Below, piece after piece: positions 21,714-33,263 of a DNA stretch of 64,000 bases. The position numbers and the translations under genes were made by a program. The notes below the pieces were generated by a model that saw nothing but the letters and a program-made list of their open reading frames with translations, searched no databases and had not been told where the DNA came from. Source of the stretch: Gamarada debralockiae (taxonomy: Eukaryota > Ascomycota > Leotiomycetes > Helotiales > Hyphodiscaceae); contig NXFV01001905.1 of the NCBI GenBank assembly GCA_002803225.1, forward strand, positions 43,037-107,036, given 5' to 3'. The first letter of the stretch is position 1, and every line of letters starts with the position of its first letter.

Positions 21714-23397
21714 TTGAAGCGCTCTCAAGCATACGTTTCCTCTGCATGGGGTGGATTGAGGTTTAGATTTGCACACAGTTTGCTTTCAGGTTGTATACAT
21801 GTATGAACTACACGGATTGTTTGCTTTATCACCTCTCCTTCTTGTATGTATCCTTGACCATTGCTATCCTTGGACCGTCTTGCCGGGAGAAAAGCTTTTC
21901 TTCTCGGAAGACAGTCGTTCGACGAACATCTTGCTGCATGCTTGTTGATTGGTGGGCTTGTAAGTAGTATTATGGAGTTTTAGAAGCCCATGAAGTAATA
22001 AATGGTACGAGATCCTCCCGCCTGATCTCATGAATTCGAATCGCGTGACGCCTGCAGCAAGCTTGACTCCTCAATTTGCAACGATACAAGTTCGATGGGA
22101 TAGTCGAACAGATTCTAAGAATCTGAAATTATATAAGAGTTTCTCCTGGGCTGTAGTAGAATTGAATGCTCAAGTAAAGCTGCTGTATCAGCCAAAGTTC
22201 AGCGGACCTTGGTCAAATGCTCATTCCGAAACTTCTAACCTTCGCACTTGGCAACCTTTACTACGAAGAATTACAAACCCCTTCAAATTTGTTGACTCCG
22301 AAAAGAAAGCCTCTACTCGATTCTGCTGCTTTTAAATTTCGCAATCCTCTTTGCCTTCGCTTCTTGCAAATTTGAATAAGGCATTGAGGCATTGATTCCT
22401 CCACCCCGACTTTCCCAAGTCGTTGTCTCCGGAGTCAACGTCCCCAAAGGCGACTTACCCAACTTCAATCCACCTTGCATCTAAGATTCTATTTATCGCC
22501 GTGGTTATTTGCCCTTTTATCGGTGGGCATACATCGTTGGCCCTCACTCAGCAATCTACAGCTGAGGCATTTCAGTTGGGTATCCCTATCTCTATACTAC
22601 GCCGCGCCCATTTACATGCAACCCTTTTTGACACTGTTCAATTGATCCTATGCTAACATAGACCTTTCTACCTTCTAGCATATCCATCTAAAAATCAAGT
22701 CTCCGAGCATTTCTTCTGGCGCTGTTGCTGCGCGACTCAAAGCCAGAGTTCAAAGGCGAGAATCCCCAATCCGACCCCATCTACAATACAACCCTCCAAA
22801 TCTACAATTGACGAATTTCCAATGCTCTTTCCAAATTTCTGTACAATAGGATAACAATTGACTATGTGACAATAGGAAGGCTATTATTTCTGTCTTCTGA
22901 CTCACGTTCCATGTCGCCTACATAGGTAACTCATGAGCACAATAGGAGCGACAATCGCGTAAGTCACAATAGCACGACTTTCCAATTCACCCAGCGTTCC
23001 TGCAAGGATTTCTCCTACAAAGCTCTCTCCTCCCAGGAAAGAAGTTTTTTTCTTCCTCCTTCATTCACACTTTTTCACAGACCTACAAATTCAAAGTCCA
23101 AAGCCCTTCGGCTCCAGTTACCTACAACTTCTCAACTTCCAACTTGTCCAGGCGATACTGTCTCAAACTCATACCCTGACATTCACTGTCTCACCAACAT
23201 TGGGAAATCCAAAAGTTAGTTCCCTCTATATCTATCCTCCCAACTCATACGACAACTTTCATTTCTTCAACAAGGCTGAAACAGTTTGAAAGTTGGTTCC
23301 CTTACAGCTGTCCTCCTACCCATGCCCCAAGTTTCAATCCTCCAAAAACTTTGATGAATTTGAAAGTGGGATACTAAGCCTATATTTACTCTAAAGA
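21714..23397. other. Intergenic region between the two paralogues
   Basis: About 1.7 kb. CT- and CA-rich towards 23000-23390, as in a long 5' leader. GTGACAATAGG/CACAATAGGAG/GTCACAATAGC repeats sit near 22860-22990. Short frames at 22030-22335 and 22423-22656 have no motif; I see no gene. Confidence 0.4.
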
Positions 23398-25808
23398 ATG
23401 TCTACTCCTACGTCTACCGCCAACCCTCCAATTGAGGCTACTGTGAAGCCCTCTGTCAGCGTCGACACCAACCTTGCTGTCAAAGACACTGGCCCTACCA
23501 AGATTGCTATGAACTCTGCCTCTCTTAATCCTGGCGCATCTTCTAGCGCTCAGGGCGCCAAGAAGGAGGAGAGCCTTGACGCTGCACCCTTCAGCCCACC
23601 TTCTAATTTGGGCAAGAGACGTGCTGGTGTACGCGTACGCGAGCATCTCAGCTCCCTCATTGTTGCCTCCGATGATGAGAGTGACGATGATAGAAAGCCA
23701 TCAAAGAAGCGTGTCAAGGCTTCCATCCCCGCGGCACCCCTGAGCAAGGCTCATACCAGAATTGGCGATAAAGGAATCTTCATTGGTACGCACAAAGCCG
23801 ACGCCGAGCTCCCAGTCTATGCACGTTATTATCCCAACGGACCCCTCAATTGTCGGGTCTATTATGAGGATTGCTCTGATGAAGTCGTCACTCGAAATGC
23901 CGAGTTCTTCAAGAAGAAGGCCCAGTGTATAATGGAGGTTATCAAGTTCGATGTCAGTATCTTCAACGGACCTGGCCTCCCAGATGTTCAGACCTTGGGC
24001 GTGGAAGACCAGAAGAAACGTGTTCGAGCCTATCTCGCTCTCAAGGGCGTTTATCCTCCAATAAAGCCGACTCTAGGTCAATCTTCTGAGGCTACAGCCA
24101 ACGCTGCTCCGTCTTCCTCAAATACCGCGGCTACATCCACCACCGACGTCTCAGCTGCCAGCAAGGCTACAAAGGGTCCCTCTTCTGTCAAGACTGCATC
24201 CAGGAAGGTTCCCGCTACATCTAACGAGCTCCCAACTGCCAACGAGGTCTCTGACAAGAACATTTCCACCTCGAATTTCTCTTCAAGCAAGCCCTCCATC
24301 AACAAGGTCGCCCCTAGCAATGCCTCCAGCAAAGTCGCGGCCACCAAGTCTTCCGCCAACAACGCCTCTGGTATCTCCACCCCGGCCAACAATAACTCCA
24401 ACGCCTCCAGCAGCAACACTCCTTCTTGCAAAGAAAAGCCTTCGCTTTCTATGAGCAAGCTGGCTCCAGCTTTATCCTCTCAAAAGCCTGTAGCAACCGG
24501 CGCCGGAGTATCAGAGAAGCTGTCGGCCAAACAATCTGTCACCACCGTCGCGTTTCTCTTAGACCTCCATGTCGGCTTTTGGAAGGTCAAGGACTCTGTA
24601 GCCGTTTACGCCTACCTCAAACCATATACTTCCCAGGGCATAACCTCTTTGTGTTTCCGTGTTCATCGCTCTGAGGTTGACGAAGAGACTCGCAAACTCG
24701 AAAACTTCCCTGGTCCTCGCTCTACCATCAGATTCGAGACCATCCAGTTTAAGGACGAGTTTACTAAGGAGAGTGAGGCCGCGACGAAGAGTCTTATTAA
24801 GTCTCTTCTTCAAGCCAATGAGAGTATCAAACAGCAGCAAGTGGTCGGTAAGTTGCTATCTTTTCCCTTCATATCATGGGAATCTTGCTAACTGGTGCAG
24901 ACGACTCCGAGGATGGTGACGACGACGATGTCCCTGCTGTTGCTATTATCTTCAAAGGTAATATTGCGGAAAAGAAAAAGGAAATGGAAAAGAAGATGAA
25001 GAAACGTCAGGGAGCTACCCGTCCCCGCTATCAACATGGAACCCTTGGTCAACTCGGACAATCTACTCAGGAAGCGGAGTCTGTCAACGGCGACGATGTC
25101 GAGTTGCAAGGTAAGTGCACATTTTCCTTTCCCTGCTATATATAATCTTCATTTCATCATGGTCATTATACTAATTGATTGGACTCTATAGATGCTACTT
25201 TTGCCAATGACCAAACCGCTCAAGCTGACAATGCTGCTCCTGCTGCCAAAGCTCCCACTACCAGCGCTTTCGCTGCTCCCACTCCGGCTCCGCCCACTCC
25301 TGCTGCCTACTCCGGAAAGGCTCAATCCAACTCCGCTAAGGATGAGCTGATTCGCTCCCAAAAGGATACCATCAAAGAGCAAGAGAGAGAAATCGCCGTG
25401 CTGCAAGACCAAATCCGCCGGATGGCCGAAGCAAAGAGACCCAGAGTACCCACCATCGCCGCCGCAGCCACGAGAGTAGTCGGGCCCGCAATCTACCACT
25501 ATCTTGAGACCGGACCCAATGCAGGCAAGCTCCTCACCAAGACCTGGAAGAAAGTCTTCGTCGACCGCAAATGGTACAAGGAGTGGACTGCGTTGAGCGA
25601 GATCAAGCTGAACTTGGGCCATGTGGGAAAGCCGACCGAGGTTGAGCGCATCGGCGACATGAACTTCTATAGAGTTCCTGACGGCGAGCATGAAGGTAAA
25701 TGGGTCCAGACTATTTCCGAGCAATCGGTCTATGAGACTCAGGAAGGCAAGTTTGTTAAGTGGACTCTTCGAGAGGAGATCAAGGATGATCAGAGATCGA
25801 TTCTCTAG
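23398..25808 (+). CDS. Fungal protein with two copies of the same unnamed domain (paralogue B)
   Basis: Three exons, 23398-24847, 24901-25110 and 25192-25808, give 758 residues in consistent phase. Two diverged domains are visible: about residues 125-225 (KGIFIGTHKADAELPVYARYY ... CRVYYEDCSDEVVTRNAEFF) and about 385-470 (DLHVGFWKVKDSVAVYAYL ... LCFRVHRSEVDEETRKLENF). They are joined by a Ser/Ala/Asn-rich low-complexity linker. Acidic and Lys-rich stretches, an Ala/Pro linker and a coiled coil (DELIRSQKDTIKEQEREIAVLQDQI) follow, then a C-terminal module FYRVPDGEHEGKWV resembling that of the upstream gene. The shared order domain-domain-coiled coil-tail argues for an old tandem duplication. Lys/Arg clusters (KKRVK) suggest the nucleus. 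Function unknown. Confidence 0.75.
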
Positions 25809-26007
25809 GATCGTTTTGATATCAGGGATGATGGATTGGCTCTTTATGGTTGAGGGATGGTTGACTACGATTGAGTAAATGATTTCTTTACGGCTGAGAA
25901 CTTGATTTTCTACGGCTGGTTACATGACTTTTCAGATGCAAGCTGTGTCTTCTCAGACTCAAAGTAATGAACAATAGATAATGTTTTTCTATGACTATCT
26001 AACTGCA

Positions 26008-27591
26008 TCATCCGCTACTCTCATCAACTTTCTTGTCTTCTGCTAATCGCTTCTTCTCCTCTCCAACTTCATCTACATAGCCCTCAGTCTTCATATCACT
26101 CAACCCCAAATCTTCTTCCTCCTCAGCCGTTCGCTCATACTCCTCGGTCTCAATCTGAGGATCGTCCGCAGGAGAGCACAGATTCTGGATATAACTACTA
26201 GCTAATGGATCTTTCAACACAACCGTGAATTTTCTCTCTCCCTTGATTGCCTCGTTGATGTCATCAAAGAACTTCGTCCAATTCTGCTTCGCTTCTGATG
26301 GCAAAGAGTCACCAGCTCCCGCCTCATCGCCAACGTCAAAGATCTGTTGATGTAGATCATCTCTGACTTGGGTCAACAATCCTTCAACAGTCGTAAATCT
26401 ACCTCCCAAGGTGCCAGGATTAACAGAAAGATTGAGCTCGGGACATTCGAGAGCGCAGGATTCGGATTTCAAGATATCGCGACCAAGATCAATTGCATTT
26501 TCCACCTTGAGTGTAATTTTCTTGCCTTTTTCAGGCACCTCACCACCAGTTTTGACTTCGTTAGATCGATAGCCGCATTGGTCGCACACCGTGCTCATGA
26601 TGACTACCTGCTTGAAATGCGGGATCTCAACCATCTTCATATGTGTCACGCAGTTTCGTGTGCAACCTGGACACGTCGCTGGGAAGGAGTAGACTTCATT
26701 GGGAATGATATCGTCGTCCTCCAAGCTTGCGGCAGTTGGCTGCCCTGTCGTATTCGCCGGTGCTTCCGTCTTCTCCTCGCTATCTCCGAGACCCAGAGCT
26801 TCGTTCTGCTCGGCCGTGCGCGCATATTCGATCTTCGACCATTTTCCAACTCCATCCTTCGGGTCAGGCTCTATCCAAGAATTACCTGCGGGATCATCGA
26901 GCGATAATCTGAACGGGAAACTCTCGCCAGCAATCATCTGTCGTCCTTTCGTAATAATCTCTTCGATTTTTGCCCATACTTCTGGTACCTGCTCTTTGCG
27001 CTCTGGTTGCTGGAGTTCGAGATCCTCGAGGATCATACTCAGCAGTCCTTCCACATTCGTAAGTTGTCCTCGTCCAGCCGGAACCTCGATATCCAACTCG
27101 ATGAACTTGGCTACGCATGTATCAGACTTGACAACTTGTCGCGCGAAGTCCTCTTGAGAGGTAAGGCGCAGTTCGTATCTGGAGCCTTTCTGTTGGATTT
27201 CGCCTGCGGATTGAATCTCGGAGTTCTTGAAGTTGCAGTGAGGGCAGAAGAAGGACATTATTATGATTTCGCGGAAGAATGGTATTCGGGTCAACAGCAG
27301 GCGTGTGATTCCCTGTTCGGCGCATCAGCTACAACTCTTAAGAGTTGGTATGAGATGGACACTTACATTCTCATGGCAGTTCATACACAAACTCTCTATC
27401 TCATCAACGACTTTCTGGTCATCTTCCTCCTCCGGCTTGTTTGCGACAGTGTCGTTAGTGGAAACTGGTGATTCTTGTTTACCGTTCTCCTCGTTGATTG
27501 TGAGGTGTTCTGCTTTCTTTCCTAAGCTTTCGAAGAAGTCATCGAAGACAGCGCCATCTGGCTTAGGCTCTTCTAGAGTGTTATTCGACAT
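26008..27591 (-). CDS. ZPR1: Zinc-finger protein Zpr1
   Basis: Two minus-strand exons, 27591-27367 and 27312-26008, give 509 residues. The ZPR1 architecture is duplicated as expected: zinc finger 1 [33 protein letters not shown] split by the intron, followed by an alpha/beta homology domain (GRGQLTNVEGLLSMILEDL), then zinc finger 2 CPGCTRNCVTHMKM ... CDQCGYRSNEVKTGG and a second homology domain (GGRFTTVEGLLTQVRDDL). Zpr1 is a chaperone for nascent eEF1A and is essential in yeast. The C terminus is acidic (EEEEDLGLSD). The 54-base intron interrupts the first finger. It is convergent with the preceding paralogue, only about 200 bases apart. Confidence 0.95.
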
Positions 27592-28131
27592 TTTTTGCGT
27601 TTTTGAGGTTTTAAAAGGACTGAAGTGGGATGTTGTGGAGGGGTCAAATATTTTTCGCGATAAGGCTGGATCTGCGCCACTAGCGACGTGTGGTCAGGCT
27701 GAAAGAGAAGGCTGTGGAATGACAGTCGAAAGCAACTTAAGGGGCATTTGAATGGAGATTTGTAGAGTAGTCTGGGGGAACTTCTGTTAGGCTACTTTAA
27801 TTTTAGAGTCCTTAAAGTCCTTTTAAATTTAAATTCTTATAACTTATTTAAAAAAGATATTAATTTAATTTTTTAATTACAATATAGTTTAGCTTCTTTT
27901 CCATTTAATTTTTAAATTATAGAGTTTTAGCTCTAAAATTAATTAAGTTTTAAGTAACTTCCATTTTAGTGGGTTTTGCACTAAGAACTTAGAACTAGGA
28001 TCAAAATAAGCGAGAATTTAGGAGTTAATCTAACTCCCCAAGGAAAATCTTCGACATTATTATTGTTAGAAATAATTTAAGAATATTAAACTAAAAATAA
28101 ATAAAAATAAAAACAAAAATTCCTCTTATAC
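27592..28131. other. AT-rich block between ZPR1 promoter and next gene
   Basis: From about 27790 to 28130 the sequence is extremely AT-rich, built of TTTAA, TTAATT and AAATAAAAATAA words, in sharp contrast with both sides. No gene. The first 200 bases are the ZPR1 promoter side. The AT block could be a relic of repeat-induced point mutation or a replication-related element. Confidence 0.5.
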
Positions 28132-30670
28132 TCAAAGGACGACACACCACACTCCCCCAGAACTAGCATGCTCTAATGCTTGGTCCATAGTGCATAGCAA
28201 GCAACAGTCTTGGCCTCTGAGCAGAACTGGGGTAAAGCCATAAACTTCATCCGAAGAATGCTTAGCAATGCACAAAAGCGCTCGCCATCGAGCTGCCGCA
28301 TTGCGAGCAGTAAGGAAGACTAGCACGTTACCATACTGTGTCAAGTCGGCCGTGATACTGACCGAAGCCATAGCTGTGCAACCTGGATCCAGTACGACCT
28401 CTTGCGTATCAGAGGTAGTACTATGTAGGCACGGTCGAGTTTTCAGCGTCGTCCAGATGGCAGAGGCGAGATCGTTGTAGCCTGTTCGATCTCTCGTCAT
28501 CAAAGTCTTTCCCGCGTTTAGGCGTAAGCTGACGACGAAACTGTCGCCGCGTTCTCCGATTAAAGGAGGTGCGAATTCAACTGGAAGGGCACAGGATAAG
28601 CGTATGCTATCGCCACTTATCGAAACGACTTCAGACTCTCCTCGGGAGACTGCGACGGAACTGCCGAAACGCATTGTATTAGGACCGTCGATAATTTTGT
28701 GCTTCCAGACGCCGTTGCGGCAAGGTACTCCCTTTCTGATTGCGACACTGCCCGGATCTAATGGTAGTCAAATTTTGCAATGTTCACAGATCTTGATTGG
28801 AGGTTGAAGTCTTATTTATACTTACGTATGAAGGTTGGATCGCTGTTTGCGAAAGTGCTCACATAGATACTCCATCCCCAATTGCTGAGGAGACTGACTT
28901 CACTGAAATCGGACTCACCCTTTTGGCCGACAAGGAGGAGGCCGATGGCCTGGAGCCAAACATCGTCCGGGATTTCAAGCTGAGATTTACCGTCCCAAGC
29001 TGCTAGATCAATGGACAAAGCCGAGGTACCTAACAAGCCGTGATGCTCGCACATCTCAAATGCAGAGCAGCCGTCCAAGTTGGTAACATGCGCGAAGGCA
29101 AGGATGAGGATACATAGCTGAGAAGCGGCAAGACATAGATATGGCCAGGCGTCCTGTCTCGTTTTCCAATTTTCCGTGAGTACAGTTATCGCCTTTGGGA
29201 CAGGCTCTTGTTGATAGAGAGACAGGTTTGTGTATAACGAGACGTAGTCGTCGAGCTTCTTGTAATTGAACTTGGTTCCGTTAAAGAGCAATGTAGCAGC
29301 TTCGCATATCCTTGATTCTGGAATATCGTATTTCAAAAGTTTTGTCCTTTGGCTCTCTCCGGTTGGTGCTGGTTTGAGTGGTCCTGCAAGGTAAAGATAT
29401 CTAGAGACGCAAATCGCAAAAGCAGTTGTGATGTACGCCATTTCTGCTACGACGGATTCCCCTCCACGTTCAGCAGAAACCAGCTTAGTGAATGCTCGAG
29501 CAGCATATCCGCACGCAGCTGTTTTAGCCGTGGCGTCGATATCATCTTCATCTGGTTCTTCGGTGATCTTGAACAGCGTCTCTCGCGTGCCAGTGGACAT
29601 GAGCGTTATGGACGGAACCACAGCTTCTGGACAGACTATCGCAACTTGTTCGTTGGGCTTCCCAAAGCGATACTCTTTCGAGCCGGCCGCACTCCGGACA
29701 GTAACCACAACCGATAATCCAAGGATGATATGCGCCCAAGCGACAATATTGCAGACACCAGATGGTGTCTCAATGTAGACCAATCGATCTTCCGGAAAGT
29801 GTTGCACTAAAGGCATCATGCTGATGAGACCTCGAAATACGGCTGATGGTATAGGCTCGAACCTAGATTCTGATATTAGTATTTCAGAATCATGCAATGT
29901 TATCACTGAACGACCCGTACGTTTTGGATTCAGGAAGCTCAAGCATCAAGCCAATCGGAGTAATGACTTCTCTCCAATTGAAAGACGATGTCTGGTCCTC
30001 GCAAGCCTGGAGGGCTCCCAAGATGGCGTCTTGACTGGGAACGGCTCTCAGCAGTTGGGCGTCGGTGGCTCCTTCCATTTGCTTCTCGAAGTAATAGGCG
30101 ATTGCCGGCGCCAATGAGTTCTTGTCGAAGACGTTGACCAGGAAAGAACCTATTGCCAATATGGTTAAGAATACAAAGGCAAAATTGTCCGAGAACCTGG
30201 AGCTTTGCCAGGAATTTAAGGAAGGATATCGAGGCACAAGGTGCCTGACAGTCATTGAGATCCACTTACACTGAGTGACAGTTGAGAAGTACATTGTCTC
30301 TCCGGTCAAGGCCCGGTTCACGGTTGGGCCGGGTCCATCATAAAGCACTATTCCCTGGCAAAGCTCATGCGGCGGTCTGGTCACGGACACGTCTCTGCGA
30401 AAGCGCGACTCCAGTTGTGGTGAGATTCGTGACCGTCCGAAGAGTTCAACCAAGTCCTCTTCAACAACAATATCTGACCCAGAGCTCTGCAATAAGTCAG
30501 CGATGGTGTCACATAATGAGAAATGACAACAGAATACGAGATTTCGAACTAACTTGGAGACTTCTCGCAAGGCTGAGTGCTGAATTATAAGTCTTGCCAG
30601 CAGCTGTTATAGCTAACGGAAGGATTCTCGTCAGTTCAAGGGACAGAGAAAATTGACTTGAGAAAGCCAT
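28132..30670 (-). CDS. Fungal protein of unknown function with hydrophobic segments
   Basis: Four minus-strand exons join in phase: 30670-30554, 30486-29921, 29862-28826 and 28757-28132, giving 781 residues. All introns are 58-68 bases with gt...ag ends; the first keeps the branch site gctgac. The start MAFSSQFSLSLELTRI is the first ATG; an upstream TTG is not used. Hydrophobic segments are seen in exon 2 (FVFLTILAIGSFLVNVF) and exon 3 (VAWAHIILGLSVVVTV; LCLAASQLCILILAFA), so membrane anchoring is possible. The C-terminal exon is a compact soluble-looking block (VWKHKIIDGPNTMRFGSSVAV onward, ending SSGGVWCVVL). I recognise no domain. It resembles large lineage-specific proteins of accessory fungal regions. 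Confidence 0.7.
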
Positions 30671-31338
30671 TTTCTGGAATAACTTAGACGGTTTGACCAA
30701 GAGCTTGATCAACTATTCATCAGAATAAGACGACATTAGGCTTACCCCGCCTGTTAGGAATTGCTTATGTAATTACTGCGTTTGTGGCGTGGTATATATA
30801 AGAACTAGGAGAGCCCTATTACTCTCTTCATTATTCATCATCAATTAACCTCCTGCTTGTACTATTAATACAAGCTATAAAGCTTATCAAGCTCATCAAT
30901 CTATTATCACTACTGTTTACTGTCACTATTGGCGTAAAGTCTGTTCGGAGCCTTTTGAAGAGTTGAAGAATGGCAGATACTACTTTAAATTTCGAACCTT
31001 CAAAGTGTTAGAAATACTTAATGATTCAGCGATCCTACTATCCGGCAGATATTCCAACTGCCCACCCTGTTTGAGCGATCACAAACACATCATAAGCACC
31101 ACCACAGTCCGAACTACCCAGGACCTGAGCTGCAGGTAGTGCTTGTATTTACAATTTTTAATGTTGCGAGTTCTCGTTACATCCTCTCTAAGTTCTAAAA
31201 GAGCAGGCTTCAAGGTGTTGCCTACAGCTTTATCTACCCCGCGCAACTACCCCGCGAAGCTGGAGGGGACTGGTGCCTATAACCATCAATTTTTTTTTCT
31301 TTCGCTGCAGACTTCTTAACCTCAGAATTCTTCCGAAC
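30671..31338. other. Gene-free stretch with LTR-like sequence
   Basis: At 30752 the sequence starts TGTTAGGAATTGCTTATG, a form typical of copia-type LTR 5' ends, followed by a TATATATAAG box at about 30795, a CT-rich leader and an AT-rich tail to about 30950. No coding part of a retroelement lies beside it, so this would be a solo LTR or fragment. The same start motif recurs at 56232 and 56424. Nothing else is seen up to 31338. Confidence 0.4.
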
Positions 31339-32643
31339 ATGGCCAGAAAAAAGTCGTATATTGGCTGGAACGGCGGCGCATGTCCCGAAAACTCGCCCCA
31401 CCTTACCGGGTTCATCTATGCTCCCGTCGAGGTAAACATGTTTGAACACGGCACGGCTACAAAGTATCCCGTCGTTACTCGTGTCAAACCGAGTGGGACT
31501 AGAAAGAAGGGAAGAAAGACATCCAGAGGGTGGAGTACACGGGAACGGGATAGTAGGAGGAACAGGGCGAGATTTGACGCCTTTGAGGTCTGTTATCTGA
31601 TTGAAGCATGCGAGTAATAAGGAGCTGGGTTTTACTGATCAGAGATAGGTCCCAACGACAACTTCCCTTGGCAAAGGAAAGAAGAGGAAGGAGGTAGAAG
31701 CCAGAGCGAAGAAAAATGGTATTCATGTGAGTCACACTTTCTTCTCATATGTCTCTCAAGTAATTTGATATTGAGCGCACCAGTCACAATCATGGGCGAA
31801 ATCCATTGCCCCGCAACCAGCCAGTTCCCTCATGTCCCTCCCGCTCGAGATCAGACAGAAGATCTGGACATATACCCTAATCAGCGAGCAAAACACTATC
31901 ACGCCTCGCAAGAATGGCAAAATGTTTGGATCCCTCACCCTTTGCCCAGCCATCGAAACCAACCTCATCCTCTCCCAATTGTGTCGACAGGCTTATCTCG
32001 ACGTGATTGGATCCGGATTGTTGTACGCTGAAGTCAAATTTGCCTTTACGTCCGAGAGAACAATGCAGACTTACCTGCCCACCATCAACCCCAGACATAA
32101 GGACTTAGTCCGCTCAATCCAGCTCCGTCTCTCCATATCTCGGCAATCTCCCAACTTATCCCGAAAGCGCTTCTAACTCTCGCGTCATTGCCTGGACTGA
32201 GATATTTGGAAATAGACGTGGACGTGGCATACAATGCGTGCTCTCCGATCGGACCCTACACTGGCATGCAGAGGACAATGGAGCTTGGCGAGGAAGAGCT
32301 GAAAATCGTAAAAGAGTGCAAGCATTGGAAGGCGTTCGGGAAGAAATTGTTAGGGTTCGAAATGGGTTTCAGAGTACCGCGGTATTTCTTCGAGGTTAAA
32401 AGGCTTGATATCGAGTTGAAGAATTGGGAGTGGGTTGATGGGGAGAGGAAATTGACACGGTATGGGGAGGCTGGGCAAGTGGGGAGGAAGACGGTTTGCG
32501 TGGAGGGTGCCCGAATGAAGCGGGCTCTTCCCATTCCCGTTGCGTCCTTGGAACCCAAACGTGCTCGGCATGTGGGGACAGTAGGGGAGAGTTCTGCGAA
32601 TGTCCGCGCGAAAACAGACGAGTCCGAAGATTTATGGTACTGA
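31339..32643 (+). pseudogene. Protein with 2EXR-like LPLEIRQKIW domain, single-base frameshift
   Basis: Three exons can be joined: 31339 to about 31587, about 31648-31729 and 31783 onward. The first gives MARKKSYIGWNGGACPENS and a basic stretch; the second a Lys-rich block; the third enters SLPLEIRQKIWTYTLISEQN, the start of a domain common in fungal 2EXR/F-box-like proteins, then AYLDVIGSGLLYAEVKF. Near 32130-32140 the frame must shift by one base: LVRSIQLRLS is continued by HISAISQLIPKALLTLASLPGLRYLEIDVD one frame away, running open to the TGA after 32640 (end EDLWY). No intron with good signals fits. It is a recently broken gene or a one-base assembly error. The donor of the first intron (gtctgt) is poor, so exon ends are approximate. 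Confidence 0.55.
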
Positions 32644-32662
32644 TGCTGTTCTTGGATTTTAA

Positions 32663-33196
32663 TACGTCATCTTCTATGAACGATTGGATTCATGCTGGGC
32701 GCCGAGAATTTGGATTGATCAAGTTCCATGAACCATAGAATCTTACTTAAGATCCGGACTTTGAATTCCCGTGGAGGAAACTTACCAAAGATCCGGATTT
32801 TGAATCGCTCAAAATCCATGAGCGATTGGGACCCACAACCAAAAGTCTCCATTGTGAACAGGAGTGATGACGAACATGAATCTATTGAGTGTTCTGTAAT
32901 GAGCATGAAGCACCAGCCTCTATGCAATACCCATACTCATAGCCACCCTGGGTCTCAAATCTCAATCATTCGACTTCATTGAACGATCCTAAATGGCACC
33001 CGGATCTTGAAGAACTCAATCATTCGGCTTCGATGAGCGATTGTATTTTGAGACCTAAGCTCCAATAGGAACACCTACGATTTGGCCTTGGAGTCCAGGT
33101 GGACGCATCCCAGAGTGTGGTGTTCTATCTATACCTCCAATCGCTAAAGTCGGTAGCCATCGTGTTGTAATCGCTCATATTGGATGAACGATTCTC
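32663..33196. repeat. Cluster of imperfect palindromes AATCG(C/A)TCA...TGA(G/A)CGATT
   Basis: A half-site or full hairpin recurs at about 32675-32687, 32803-32829, 32962-32990, 33015-33043 and 33167-33195. Each full copy has arms of about nine bases around a spacer of 8-10. Between them agatccgga(c/t)tttgaat is duplicated (32751, 32789). No gene lies in this stretch. One more copy is at 36388-36416. Confidence 0.65.
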
Positions 33197-33263
33197 ATGC
33201 GGGTGATGCTGGGTGCTCGAAGGCCGAGGGGTCTGAATTGTTGAACCGGATTGAGCTATTCGT

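Noticed and set aside
32663..33196. CRISPR-like array
   Set aside because: The palindromes are imperfect, irregularly spaced, without uniform spacers or cas genes, in a eukaryotic genome.
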